A stretch of DNA of 23,123 nt, from positions 1 through 23,123 of the IMG/VR virus record IMGVR_UViG_3300002242_000929; one strand, given 5' to 3'. Shown here piece after piece: positions 12,801 to 20,751 of this stretch. Both the position numbers and the translations under genes were made by a program. The notes under the pieces are model-generated. The model made no database searches, had not been told where the DNA came from, and was given only the letters and a program-made list of their open reading frames with translations. Every line of letters starts with the position of its first letter. The first letter of the stretch is position 1. Source of the stretch: a virus.

Positions 12801-15800
12801 CAAGTTCAAGATGGTCTTATTTCTGAAAAAGATGCCGCAGATAAAAAATTAGAAATTGAAGCTGACTATGCGCAAGCAAAATTAAATAATGCGATTGCAG
12901 TATTTGATGATATTGCAAATCAATATGATATTGATACTTCTAATTATAAACAAGCATTAGCTAATAAAAAAGAAGCTGAAGCTGAATATATTGATACTAT
13001 GAATAGTATCAAGAAAAAAAGAGAAAAAATTGAAGAGGATATTACTGAAAAAGTAAAAGATGAAACTAAAAAACAGAAAAAAGAAGTTTCAGGAGTTTTT
13101 GTTACTTATGTTTCTAGTTTAGATCGAATGAAAGCTTCATATTCTGAAATAATGGATGAGATAGCAAAACAATCTAAGGATTACAGAGATCAAATAGATA
13201 ATCCTTTTATGAGCTGGGAGATTGGACAAACAATTGATAAACTTAATGAAGTTAAAAATGCTTTAGAAAGTGTAAAAGATTATGTTGATAATAAATTTAA
13301 TGTTAATTTAGATATTTCAAACCTCTCTATTGATACAATGAAAGAAGAGGTTAAAAAATTAGAAGATGCTTTTAAAAATACTGGGAAAAAAATTCTTGAT
13401 ATTGAGAAAAATTCAGAAAATGCTACAAAAGAAATCAAAAATTGGAGAAATGGAATTGAAGATACTGGACCTAGTATAGATGATTTAAATAATAAAATTA
13501 CAGATTTAAATAAAAGTATTTCAAAAGTTTTCTCAAAAGATGCTAAACCTTTAAAGGTTGATGAAATTATTAATAGTTTAGATGATATTACAAATAAATA
13601 TCAGGAAGTATATGATATTGGTGCAAAAATTATTGATAATTTAAAAACTAAATGGGAAGAATTAGATGATGCTATTCATGCTATTGATGATAATCTTTCT
13701 CTTATTAAAAATGACTCAGAAAAGATACAAGAAAATTTCTCTGATTGGAAAAATGGAGTAAGTGATACTGAATCAAAATTAAAAGATTTTCATTCAAAAT
13801 TAAAAGATTTAGAAGATACAATTAAAAATGTATTTTCAAAAAATAATATGTCAACATCTGATGTGCAAGATGCCATTAACACTGTTATAAATAAATATAA
13901 AGAAATGGAGGATGCTGGGAAAAGTGTTATTGACGAGTTAAAGAGTCAATGGGATTCATTAGCTGAAAAAATTAAAAGTATAAATGATCAAATTTTAAAT
14001 CTTCAACAAGATACGCAAGATGCTATACGAAATCTTGAACAAGAAGTAATGAATGATGAACAAAAATGGTTAGATAATCGAAAATTTTATCATGAAACAT
14101 ATTTAAAAGCTATAGATGCTTTAAATAAAGGAAATTATGATACTGCTGTTGGTTTATTTAAAGAAGCAGAAAAAATCGCAAAAAAATTAGCTAAAGAAAT
14201 AAAAGATAATTCAGGTAATGTTGTTTCTTCATTAGAAGATAACACAAAAATTGCCATTGATTTAATTCAAAAAGCTGAAAAGGGTGCTATAGATGCTTTA
14301 AGTAAAAAACAGGATGACTTAAAAGATAGACAGAAAGATTTAAGTGAAACAATTGCTACTAGTATTGGATTGGTTATAGATGCTTCAAAAGAATCAACAG
14401 ATGCATTGAAAACTCAACAAATAAATTTAGCAAATCAACAAAAAGCCACAGGAAATTTATTAGATAACACTATAAATAAACTTGATACAATTAATAAAAG
14501 AATGCAAAATTTAGGAAATGTTATTCTAGATGTTTCTAACCCAAATTTTGATTGGCGTAAAGTTCCAATAGGTGAAAATAGCCCATATTATACTCCTAGT
14601 GGGGGTAATATGGATGCTAATAATGCTTTTTACACAAAACCTTTTAGTAGTGGTGGGTTGTTAGGTGGAAGACCTCACTCTCAAGGTGGAACAATTATTG
14701 AAGCAGAAGCTGGAGAATTTGTTGAACCTGTAAGTACTGTAAAAAAATATGGAGTTCAATTTTTTGAAGCATTACGAAAAGGAGTTATTCCTGAATCAGT
14801 AGTAAGTAAATTTTTACAACCTCAAAAATATGCTGAAGGGGGGGAAGTTAAAAAATATTTATCATTTGATGGAGTAAAACTTATATCTACAATAAAAGAT
14901 AGTGCAGATACTATAGTTGGAATTTATGATTCTCTCGGAGATGGGACTTTTAAAGTTAAATATCCTAATTTAACTTCAGACGGAGTTAAAAATTTAATAG
15001 GGGAAAAATTTGAAACATTAAAAAATGCTGAAACATCAGTTAAAGAAAATCCAAATGTTTTAATTTCAAAAGATTTAAAAGAAGAAATTAAATCAGTAAA
15101 ACAAGTTGTAAAAAAAGTAAAAGACCCAGATTTTTGGAGATTCGGGCGAGGAAAACATGTATCTGATCCTTTGAGAGATATTTCAGCTCCTGGGTTTAAT
15201 TGGAAAGATGCTCCAAAAAATGAGGATATTTTAAGAAGTTCTGATAGTTTAGCTTCACTTTTAGGTATACGATCTACAGATTTTAATGTTCGTACTTTTG
15301 CTGAAGGTGGTGAAGTTAAAAAATCTTCATTAGATATTGGAGAAGAAAAAATTTCAAATTTATCTAAACTTATTAATTCAGTATTAAACGATTATTCACA
15401 AATTCAACATAAATTTAAAGAAAGTAATCCTGAACTTACTGAAAAAGGAATTGAAGCATTAACTGATAAATATTTAGAAAATTTTCCTGATTATTTTAAA
15501 AAAATTAAAAAAGCTTTAAAAGATGTTAATGATGATTCTTATGTTTCAGTTCCTTTTGAATTACAAGAAAAACTTAAAGTAGTAGATAAAATTTTTGATA
15601 GAACAATAGATAAAAGACTTTCTGGTTATACAGGTTCTGTTAGTGAAAAATTTACTTCAACTGATAAATGGATGAGTAATAAAGAAAGTAGAGATGTTGC
15701 AAATTTATCAAAATTAGCTGATAACGTAATACAAGGGTATTCTGATTTTCATAATAAATATAAAAATCTCGATAAAGAAAGTTTAAAAGAATGGCAACTT

Positions 15801-16409
15801 GCATATAAAGATACTCTTTCTGAATATGAAAAATTATTATCTGTTACTTCAGAAGAATTTAAGAAAGATCCTTTAGCTTCTTTTTCAGAAAATTTAAAAA
15901 CTAAAATTAAAAAAGCAAATAAAATTATAAATGATTATACAGCAGAACAAGAATCAATTCAGAAAAAAGCAATAGGTGGGTTATTAGGTGGAAAACCTCA
16001 TTCTCAAGGTGGGACAATTATTGAAGCAGAAGCTGGGGAATTTATTGAACCTATAAAATCTGTAAAAAAATATGGAGTTCATTTTTTTGAAGCTTTAAGA
16101 CAAGGAGTTATTCCTGAATCTGCAATTAATTTTATAATGTCTTCTCATAAAACTATTGATTCCGCTGTTGGAGGTATAAAAACTATTTTTGCTGATGGTG
16201 GAATCGTCCCCCCCGTGCCTAGTTCTGTGATGAATACAGACACAAATTCAAATACTTTTGGGAGTTCTATGTCAAAACCTTTAGGATATTATAAAATTGA
16301 TTTAAATATCGGTGGGAAAAAATCTTCTGGATATTATGATCAAGATAATGTAAATAAATTATTGGATTCTTTAGGTACTTCAAAATTAGCTTCTTTAAGT
16401 AGTTATTAA
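9834..16409 (+). CDS. tape measure protein
   Basis: This 2191-residue protein sets tail length. At about 1.5 angstrom per helical residue the expected tail is near 330 nm, very long. AAGGAG (9820-9825) precedes ATG. Order: N-terminal coiled coil; TP901-like tape measure core at about 105-340 (MGKTTVFTAGQAADGLKLLAQAG, MGILANAGIKGSMAGTTLREAI, EIFGSRAGPGMVAL); hydrophobic membrane-like segments at about 427-465 and 495-527; then about 1000 residues of charged coiled coil with tandem repeats; then glycine-rich GG...HSQGGTIIEAEAGEF modules at 1607-1660 and 2048-2101. No peptidase or muramidase domain was recognised. The gene is more AT-rich than the capsid gene. A palindrome abuts the stop codon. 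Confidence 0.95.
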   Translation: MADVTKTIELVVSVIDHSKKAISSVSTNLNDVKNSAKKASASLNTATSSVKTLGSSAKESAKGLKKEVEVAKKGAEANDSLGRSLAYVFSNILAIVASIKGFTYPIKESSEFEVSMKRVAGVMGATQEEYARLTDAAAEMGKTTVFTAGQAADGLKLLAQAGFDTEQAIKALPDVLNLALAGGMELANATDYLTSSMYSMGLQVSDLSHVTDVLVNTFSSTNSNLSDLGEGLKYVGPIAASVGENIDELSATMGILANAGIKGSMAGTTLREAIKRLLNPVPKAKKAMEDLAGRIGQSSIKIHDASGNFVGMAGIIKQLEDASMSAGEAMEIFGSRAGPGMVALVQAGSDAIEELTKKNKEADGVAKAFADTVQDSVDGSLKLLKSALNGLFISLGDKLAPAVKNAADSFSVLFSSLSDLADEFPATTTVILDLVSTITIAIASFSALNLAMMGISYVLKTQLIVGITTFAGAIAETVVGITKMVSAFGLIEGASSAFLLILQGLNLPLIAIAGIITTIVGGLYLWITREERLKKAFKDREGMLNSAARETEKYADKLETLIKKEKDGKDISEERRDLLITLIKKYPELAEKVDIATVSLDDLQKVMKEMANDKIEDQIINESKRLGEVLDTLAEKELGESFKKWADSGKSVEEALHQLNLTNELTIDDIEKYNDASTSQQKNLKEIGKLVSLIELNARRANLSTNDFFILLETSSGLPKEIVEKFKDMYDKIIEKEEKSKEAISETEEARREGIKLLQKEKDAYKEVLEEKKKSHKKYMLFLKDLIDQGVITEKDAEVAKTKFEAKQAEDRYETAKRFFEEGSKLYDKDSDQYKQLQENLVKATKENYTARARLRKAEYEKQKDAYKQSVKDAKEALDKKLLDLKEAAEKGIKTQDDAEEEKIEIIRDYYKKEIKKAEENLKKIKEIQGIGVDAVKNAQTKVDKLKEESAKFELKQLKKVHDEKMAMLDANLALAKANVDKEKAILDQQVQDGLISEKDAADKKLEIEADYAQAKLNNAIAVFDDIANQYDIDTSNYKQALANKKEAEAEYIDTMNSIKKKREKIEEDITEKVKDETKKQKKEVSGVFVTYVSSLDRMKASYSEIMDEIAKQSKDYRDQIDNPFMSWEIGQTIDKLNEVKNALESVKDYVDNKFNVNLDISNLSIDTMKEEVKKLEDAFKNTGKKILDIEKNSENATKEIKNWRNGIEDTGPSIDDLNNKITDLNKSISKVFSKDAKPLKVDEIINSLDDITNKYQEVYDIGAKIIDNLKTKWEELDDAIHAIDDNLSLIKNDSEKIQENFSDWKNGVSDTESKLKDFHSKLKDLEDTIKNVFSKNNMSTSDVQDAINTVINKYKEMEDAGKSVIDELKSQWDSLAEKIKSINDQILNLQQDTQDAIRNLEQEVMNDEQKWLDNRKFYHETYLKAIDALNKGNYDTAVGLFKEAEKIAKKLAKEIKDNSGNVVSSLEDNTKIAIDLIQKAEKGAIDALSKKQDDLKDRQKDLSETIATSIGLVIDASKESTDALKTQQINLANQQKATGNLLDNTINKLDTINKRMQNLGNVILDVSNPNFDWRKVPIGENSPYYTPSGGNMDANNAFYTKPFSSGGLLGGRPHSQGGTIIEAEAGEFVEPVSTVKKYGVQFFEALRKGVIPESVVSKFLQPQKYAEGGEVKKYLSFDGVKLISTIKDSADTIVGIYDSLGDGTFKVKYPNLTSDGVKNLIGEKFETLKNAETSVKENPNVLISKDLKEEIKSVKQVVKKVKDPDFWRFGRGKHVSDPLRDISAPGFNWKDAPKNEDILRSSDSLASLLGIRSTDFNVRTFAEGGEVKKSSLDIGEEKISNLSKLINSVLNDYSQIQHKFKESNPELTEKGIEALTDKYLENFPDYFKKIKKALKDVNDDSYVSVPFELQEKLKVVDKIFDRTIDKRLSGYTGSVSEKFTSTDKWMSNKESRDVANLSKLADNVIQGYSDFHNKYKNLDKESLKEWQLAYKDTLSEYEKLLSVTSEEFKKDPLASFSENLKTKIKKANKIINDYTAEQESIQKKAIGGLLGGKPHSQGGTIIEAEAGEFIEPIKSVKKYGVHFFEALRQGVIPESAINFIMSSHKTIDSAVGGIKTIFADGGIVPPVPSSVMNTDTNSNTFGSSMSKPLGYYKIDLNIGGKKSSGYYDQDNVNKLLDSLGTSKLASLSSY
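12168..13085 (+). repeat. three 102-residue repeats in tape measure
   Basis: Three degenerate copies contain G-x-h-x-x-x-x-DA: DQGVITEKDAE, EKGIKTQDDAE and QDGLISEKDAA. The shared glycine codons are at 12201, 12507 and 12813, exactly 306 bp (102 residues) apart each time. Each copy continues with a Lys/Glu-rich helix. Unit borders given are approximate. Confidence 0.75.
13410..14010 (+). repeat. two ~101-residue repeats in tape measure
   Basis: NWRNGIEDTGPSIDDLNNK and DWKNGVSDTESKLKDFHSK are followed by KVFSK/NVFSK, an N-x-Y-x-E segment and K-x-x-W. The matching GGA codons at 13452 and 13755 are 303 bp apart. The period is close to the 102-residue repeat upstream, although the sequences differ. 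Borders are approximate. Confidence 0.75.
14652..14813 (+). repeat. duplicated C-terminal tape measure module, copy 1
   Basis: Residues 1607-1660 start GGLLGGRPHSQGGTII and end near GVIPESVV. Copy 2 at residues 2048-2101 (15975-16136) is nearly identical, for example GGLLGGKPHSQGGTII. Between them come two (Y/F)AEGGEVKK motifs and two N/G-F-x-W-(R/K) motifs (FDWRKVP, FNWKDAP). This indicates duplication of a larger C-terminal block. Confidence 0.85.
15975..16136 (+). repeat. duplicated C-terminal tape measure module, copy 2
   Basis: Second copy of the GGLLGG-x-PHSQGGTIIEAEAG module, 1323 bp (441 residues) downstream of copy 1. It differs at few residues and at many third codon positions, so the duplication is not recent. 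It precedes the Gly/Pro-rich C-terminus. Confidence 0.85.
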
Positions 16410-16425
16410 TTGCACACGTGTGCAA
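16410..16425. promoter_or_regulatory. palindrome copy 5 (TTGCACACGTGTGCAA)
   Basis: A perfect 16-bp copy begins at the base after the tape measure stop codon and ends 18 nt before the next ATG. AGGAGG (16430-16435) follows directly. A protein bound here or an RNA hairpin would sit right against the ribosome binding site. Confidence 0.85.
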
Positions 16426-16443
16426 ATATAGGAGGTTATTGCA

Positions 16444-19400
16444 ATGAGTGACATAGTTGAAAGTGATGTGAAATTTTATAAAGCTGAAAATCAAAGTGAT
16501 ACTGACTTAGGCGGGGGGAGAATGTCCCCTAATATTGTTGTATCTGGAGAAGTAAATAATTTATTTCCAAATATCTCAAGAATTGACAGGTTAGTTGGAA
16601 GAATCCAATTAAAAAAGATATTTCAAAAAATTGATTCTCTAAATACTGCTGTTTATTCTGGAGCAAATGTTATTGTAAGAGACATTCCTTTAGATGATAA
16701 TGTCTCAATTTTATTATTTGATACCGATGATCATAATGACAGAAGGCCGGATATTGTAAGTTATGTTGAAGCATACTATGAAGAATCAACCCCTGCGGGG
16801 AATGCTGGGTTAGAATATCCTGTTTCAATAGGAGATACTCAACTTGTATTTAAAATTAGAGATTATGAATATACTCCTGAATATAAAGATGATGGGAGAT
16901 TGAATTATATTAAAAAAGTTGATGCTAAATATGCTTTAAACATTAATGTTAAAGACCTTATTGTTTTAGATGATGGGAATGGAACTGTCGAATATGCACA
17001 TGTGCAGTCTATGCAACGAGTAACAGACAATTTAGATAATGCAGATGCATTTCATTATTACACAGTTGAATATGTTATCGTAACTTTAGCTGATGGGTTA
17101 TTAAATGATTTCCCTGCTGGAGTTGTCCCAAGAAGAACAATTAAAAATACAAATTGGAAATGTTTTGGGGCAATGCGGCTAAAAAATGATGCAAATGCAG
17201 AAAATAGTGTAATAGAAGTTGAATCCACTAAAGCACGTCTTGCTCCTGTCATTACCCGGGGGATGACTGTAGAAGATCAAGCTTTTTTTGGTCCTCCTTC
17301 GATAGTTGATGCAATTCCTTTATCTGCTGATGGAATTAATTGGACAGTTGATCAAGGGGAACAAATTAATGTTTCTGAGAGTATCCAAGCTGAAGATGGG
17401 AAAAAAACGTATACTCATTCTTTAATAAATAAACCACGAGAAGAATCTACATTAGAAGTATGGTATATTTCGGAAGGTGAATGGTATCTTTTAACTGAAG
17501 ATGCTGGAACTTTATCAGGGAATGGTATTGGGAATGTTAATTCTGAAGATACTGTTTCTATTAATTTAGATTTTCAACCTGATTCTGGTTCCCAAATTAT
17601 TTTTTATTATACAAGACAACATAATTTTAGTATTAATGAAAATTTAAATTTAAATTCAGATGTTGTTTACCAAGAAGAACAAGTTGAAATTCCCCCTGAT
17701 ACTTTAAATATAAGTGGAACACTTTCTGCTAGTCTCCCTATTCAAGCAAATTTTATAAAATTATTTATTGACACAGGAAACGGTTTTGTCCCCTTCGGGT
17801 CAGACTCAAAAATAAATGAAACTACAGGTTCTCTTTCTGGAGATAACATTAAAATTGGGACTATTGATTATTTTTCACGTGAATGGTCACTTACTCTTAA
17901 TTCTTCGTATCCTTCAGGAGCAGTTTTAAAATGGCAATATGTATTATTAGAAGAAAAGGCAATTTCTGAATCTTATGACTTAGGAAATTCTTTTAAAGAT
18001 AGTCATGGGGGAACTAAAGTATTTTTTTTAAATAAACATCCTGTGTCTTCTGAACTTCCTCCAGATTTTGTTATTTCTAGTTTTTATGAATACAAACAAA
18101 CAGTATACCCAAATTCTACAAATGATATAGGATATACTACATATATACACACACTTCAAGAAATTCATTGTGAAATTCAACAAGATGGATCAATAAATTT
18201 AAATTCTAATTATGATAATGATGGAACATGTTCTGGAACTTTCGACCCAATAACTGGAAAGTTAGTAATTTCTTTTAACTTTAACCATGTAATTTTAGAT
18301 TCTGTATCTTTAGATATTAATTATCATTATTATAATGCAGTTGCTCAGGAACAAACAAGTTTACCTTATACTTTTTCAGTTGGTAAAGAAAATATTATTC
18401 CTAATTCTTTACTCCTTCAATATTATATCCAAGGTGTAAGTCTCCCATGGTATGCTCTTGATAAAAATGGAGTTCTTGAATTAGTATACAGTATGAAAGA
18501 TTGGGAATTAGGTAATGCTTTTAACGTAAATATTTTTGATTTTGATGCTGTTTATGGAAATGGACAATGGACTGCAACCATGGGAGGAGGGTATCAAGGA
18601 ATTTGGACTTCAGGAAATGGAAAAGATTGGATACATGTTTATCAAACTCCTAGTGATGCAACATCTTCTGCCTATCAAAATAATTCTTCATGGAATGCTA
18701 TAGCTGTTAAAGAAAGTTCAAATCCTGTTTGGATTGCTTGCGGGTATAGAAAAAATTCTGGAAGTGAAAGTTACCCTAATGCTGGGAGATCATTAAATGG
18801 TTCTGATTGGACTACTATGGTAATTGATAATTATACAAGATTGATGGATGTTGAATATTGTCCTGAACTTGATATTTTTATCATTATTGAAAGTGGTAAA
18901 ATATTTACTTCAAATGATGATGGAGATACTTGGGTTGAGCAAACATCTCAAATTTCAAGTGACATGCAAAAAATTATTTCTTTTTCCCCCACGGGGTCAA
19001 CTTCCCCTGTTATTATTTGTTTTGGTATTGGGAATACAATGCAGTATTCGACAGATGGGGTTAATTTTTCTATTGGGGCCTCAAAATTAAGTGGGAAAGC
19101 TGTAGGAAGTGCTGTTTTGCCTGTTAATGACGTTGATACTCTTTTTATTGCTGATGATGCAGGTAATCTTTCAAAGTCAACAGATGGAATTAATTTTGAA
19201 CTTCTTCAAACTTCAGTTTCTGGAACTCCTACATCTATCGCTTCTGATGGAATAGATACTCTTATAATTGCTTTTAATGCGTATCATTATATGATTTCTA
19301 AAGATTATGGAGAAACTTGGGAAACTGTAAATAGTGGAGATTCTAATTTGTTTTGGGATATCCAACATTCTAAGATTTTTTTCTCTCTTGAATTAGGATG

Positions 19401-20751
19401 GCTTAACTTAATACATGCAAAAAGTATAGCTGGTAATTATGATAAAATATTCCCGTATGTTTCACCATTACAAAATATTATGACTGATGGAAATGGGAAT
19501 CCGATAAAAAAAATTGGAACTTTTGACCCTGAAACTGGAAATGGTGTAATCACTGATGGAGAAATACCTCAATCTTTACAGGCAAGATATTGCTTGACCC
19601 CCAGAAGAGTTTCAGATTTTGTTGTAACAACAAAAGGTGCAGTTCCTATTTATCCAAATACGTTTACCGCTTCTGCTGAAACGTATTCTGGAGCGAAATT
19701 ACTTTTATATGAAGATACTACTAATGAAGGACAATTAACAGGTAAAGGACTTGGAACTTTTGATCGTGAAACTGGAATTGCAACTTTATCTTTTTCTTTT
19801 CCTGTTCGCCCCGAATCTGTGAAATTATCATATTCTTATGGGTCAATTTATCATCCTCAATATGACGAAATAAACACAAGGGCAATGCCCCTTGATGGAT
19901 TAGTTCCTGTTTGTCGAAAAGATGATATTGCAGTTATTGTTGAATTTGCCCGTTCTCCTTTAGTTGCTGATATTTCTGACACTGATACAAGTTTTGATAT
20001 TCAAGATGGATCAATTTTCCCTGATCGAGAAATTGTTATCTTAATTGAAGATGAACAAATTTTGGGGATAATTTCAGGAAATACTTTTACTGTAAGCTCA
20101 GGGGGAAGAGGATATAATGGGACTACTAGTTCTGCGCATACTGCTGGAACCCTTGTTGAATTATATTCTAGAAATGAAGAAATGATAACTGTTTTAGGGG
20201 TTTCTGAAACTAGAATTACTTCTATGAACTCACTTACCCATTCATATAAAGCTGGGGGAGCTATTATATCCACTGCAATACTTAAAGGAGATTTGCAAGC
20301 TCTCGAAACTGATCATTTTGATCAAGCATCTTGGGATGGAACAACATGGGTAGATTCAGATAATGCTGGTAGTCCTGCTGATGGAACTTATGATTGGGTA
20401 AATTATCCTTTGCAATTAACAAATAAGGGGGCTACGACTGAAAGATGGGCAATTAAAATTGTTTCTCTAAGTCCAATGAAAGTTGATATTATTGGAGAAT
20501 ATTTAGGAACTATCGCAACAGATCAAGATGCATCATATGATTTGAGTCCTATTAATCCGAATACAAATCAACCGTATTTTACATTATCTGCTCAAGGTTG
20601 GGGGGGAGGATGGCAAGTAGGTAATATTTTACGATTTAACACAAAAATGGCTGGTGCTCCTCTTTGGGTATGCAGAGTAATTAATGCTCGTGCAAGTAAC
20701 ACAATTGATGATCATGCAGTATTGCAAAGTAGAGGAGATGTTGCTGTATAA
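16444..20751 (+). CDS. large tail-tip protein with Asp-box beta-propeller
   Basis: This 1435-residue protein is preceded by AGGAGG (16430-16435). Residues 8-85 (DVKFYKAENQSDTDLGGGRMS, SGEVNNLFPNISRIDRLVGRIQLKK) and about 1290-1435 (GTIATDQDASYDLSPINPNTNQPYF, GWGGGWQVGNILRFNT) resemble a conserved tail protein that I recall follows the tape measure in some Gram-negative siphophages. The middle has recurring beta units with a 'GtFD-x-x-TG' motif. Residues about 700-960 contain six Asp-box-like motifs (TSGNGKDW, SLNGSDW, TSNDDGDTW, STDGVNF, STDGINF, SKDYGETW), predicting a sialidase/sortilin-like beta-propeller, perhaps for binding cell-surface carbohydrate. The stop overlaps the next start (TAATG). 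Confidence 0.8.
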   Translation: MSDIVESDVKFYKAENQSDTDLGGGRMSPNIVVSGEVNNLFPNISRIDRLVGRIQLKKIFQKIDSLNTAVYSGANVIVRDIPLDDNVSILLFDTDDHNDRRPDIVSYVEAYYEESTPAGNAGLEYPVSIGDTQLVFKIRDYEYTPEYKDDGRLNYIKKVDAKYALNINVKDLIVLDDGNGTVEYAHVQSMQRVTDNLDNADAFHYYTVEYVIVTLADGLLNDFPAGVVPRRTIKNTNWKCFGAMRLKNDANAENSVIEVESTKARLAPVITRGMTVEDQAFFGPPSIVDAIPLSADGINWTVDQGEQINVSESIQAEDGKKTYTHSLINKPREESTLEVWYISEGEWYLLTEDAGTLSGNGIGNVNSEDTVSINLDFQPDSGSQIIFYYTRQHNFSINENLNLNSDVVYQEEQVEIPPDTLNISGTLSASLPIQANFIKLFIDTGNGFVPFGSDSKINETTGSLSGDNIKIGTIDYFSREWSLTLNSSYPSGAVLKWQYVLLEEKAISESYDLGNSFKDSHGGTKVFFLNKHPVSSELPPDFVISSFYEYKQTVYPNSTNDIGYTTYIHTLQEIHCEIQQDGSINLNSNYDNDGTCSGTFDPITGKLVISFNFNHVILDSVSLDINYHYYNAVAQEQTSLPYTFSVGKENIIPNSLLLQYYIQGVSLPWYALDKNGVLELVYSMKDWELGNAFNVNIFDFDAVYGNGQWTATMGGGYQGIWTSGNGKDWIHVYQTPSDATSSAYQNNSSWNAIAVKESSNPVWIACGYRKNSGSESYPNAGRSLNGSDWTTMVIDNYTRLMDVEYCPELDIFIIIESGKIFTSNDDGDTWVEQTSQISSDMQKIISFSPTGSTSPVIICFGIGNTMQYSTDGVNFSIGASKLSGKAVGSAVLPVNDVDTLFIADDAGNLSKSTDGINFELLQTSVSGTPTSIASDGIDTLIIAFNAYHYMISKDYGETWETVNSGDSNLFWDIQHSKIFFSLELGWLNLIHAKSIAGNYDKIFPYVSPLQNIMTDGNGNPIKKIGTFDPETGNGVITDGEIPQSLQARYCLTPRRVSDFVVTTKGAVPIYPNTFTASAETYSGAKLLLYEDTTNEGQLTGKGLGTFDRETGIATLSFSFPVRPESVKLSYSYGSIYHPQYDEINTRAMPLDGLVPVCRKDDIAVIVEFARSPLVADISDTDTSFDIQDGSIFPDREIVILIEDEQILGIISGNTFTVSSGGRGYNGTTSSAHTAGTLVELYSRNEEMITVLGVSETRITSMNSLTHSYKAGGAIISTAILKGDLQALETDHFDQASWDGTTWVDSDNAGSPADGTYDWVNYPLQLTNKGATTERWAIKIVSLSPMKVDIIGEYLGTIATDQDASYDLSPINPNTNQPYFTLSAQGWGGGWQVGNILRFNTKMAGAPLWVCRVINARASNTIDDHAVLQSRGDVAV

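Noticed and set aside
16410-16425. Palindromes as rho-independent terminators
   Set aside because: No T-run follows, and the stem is only six base pairs with a four-base loop, while the next gene starts a few nt away.
16995-17006. TGCACATGTGCA palindrome inside the tail-tip gene as another copy of the boundary palindrome
   Set aside because: It is 12 bp, lacks the central CG step, is intragenic, and encodes an ordinary YAHVQ segment. A single near-match could occur by chance.
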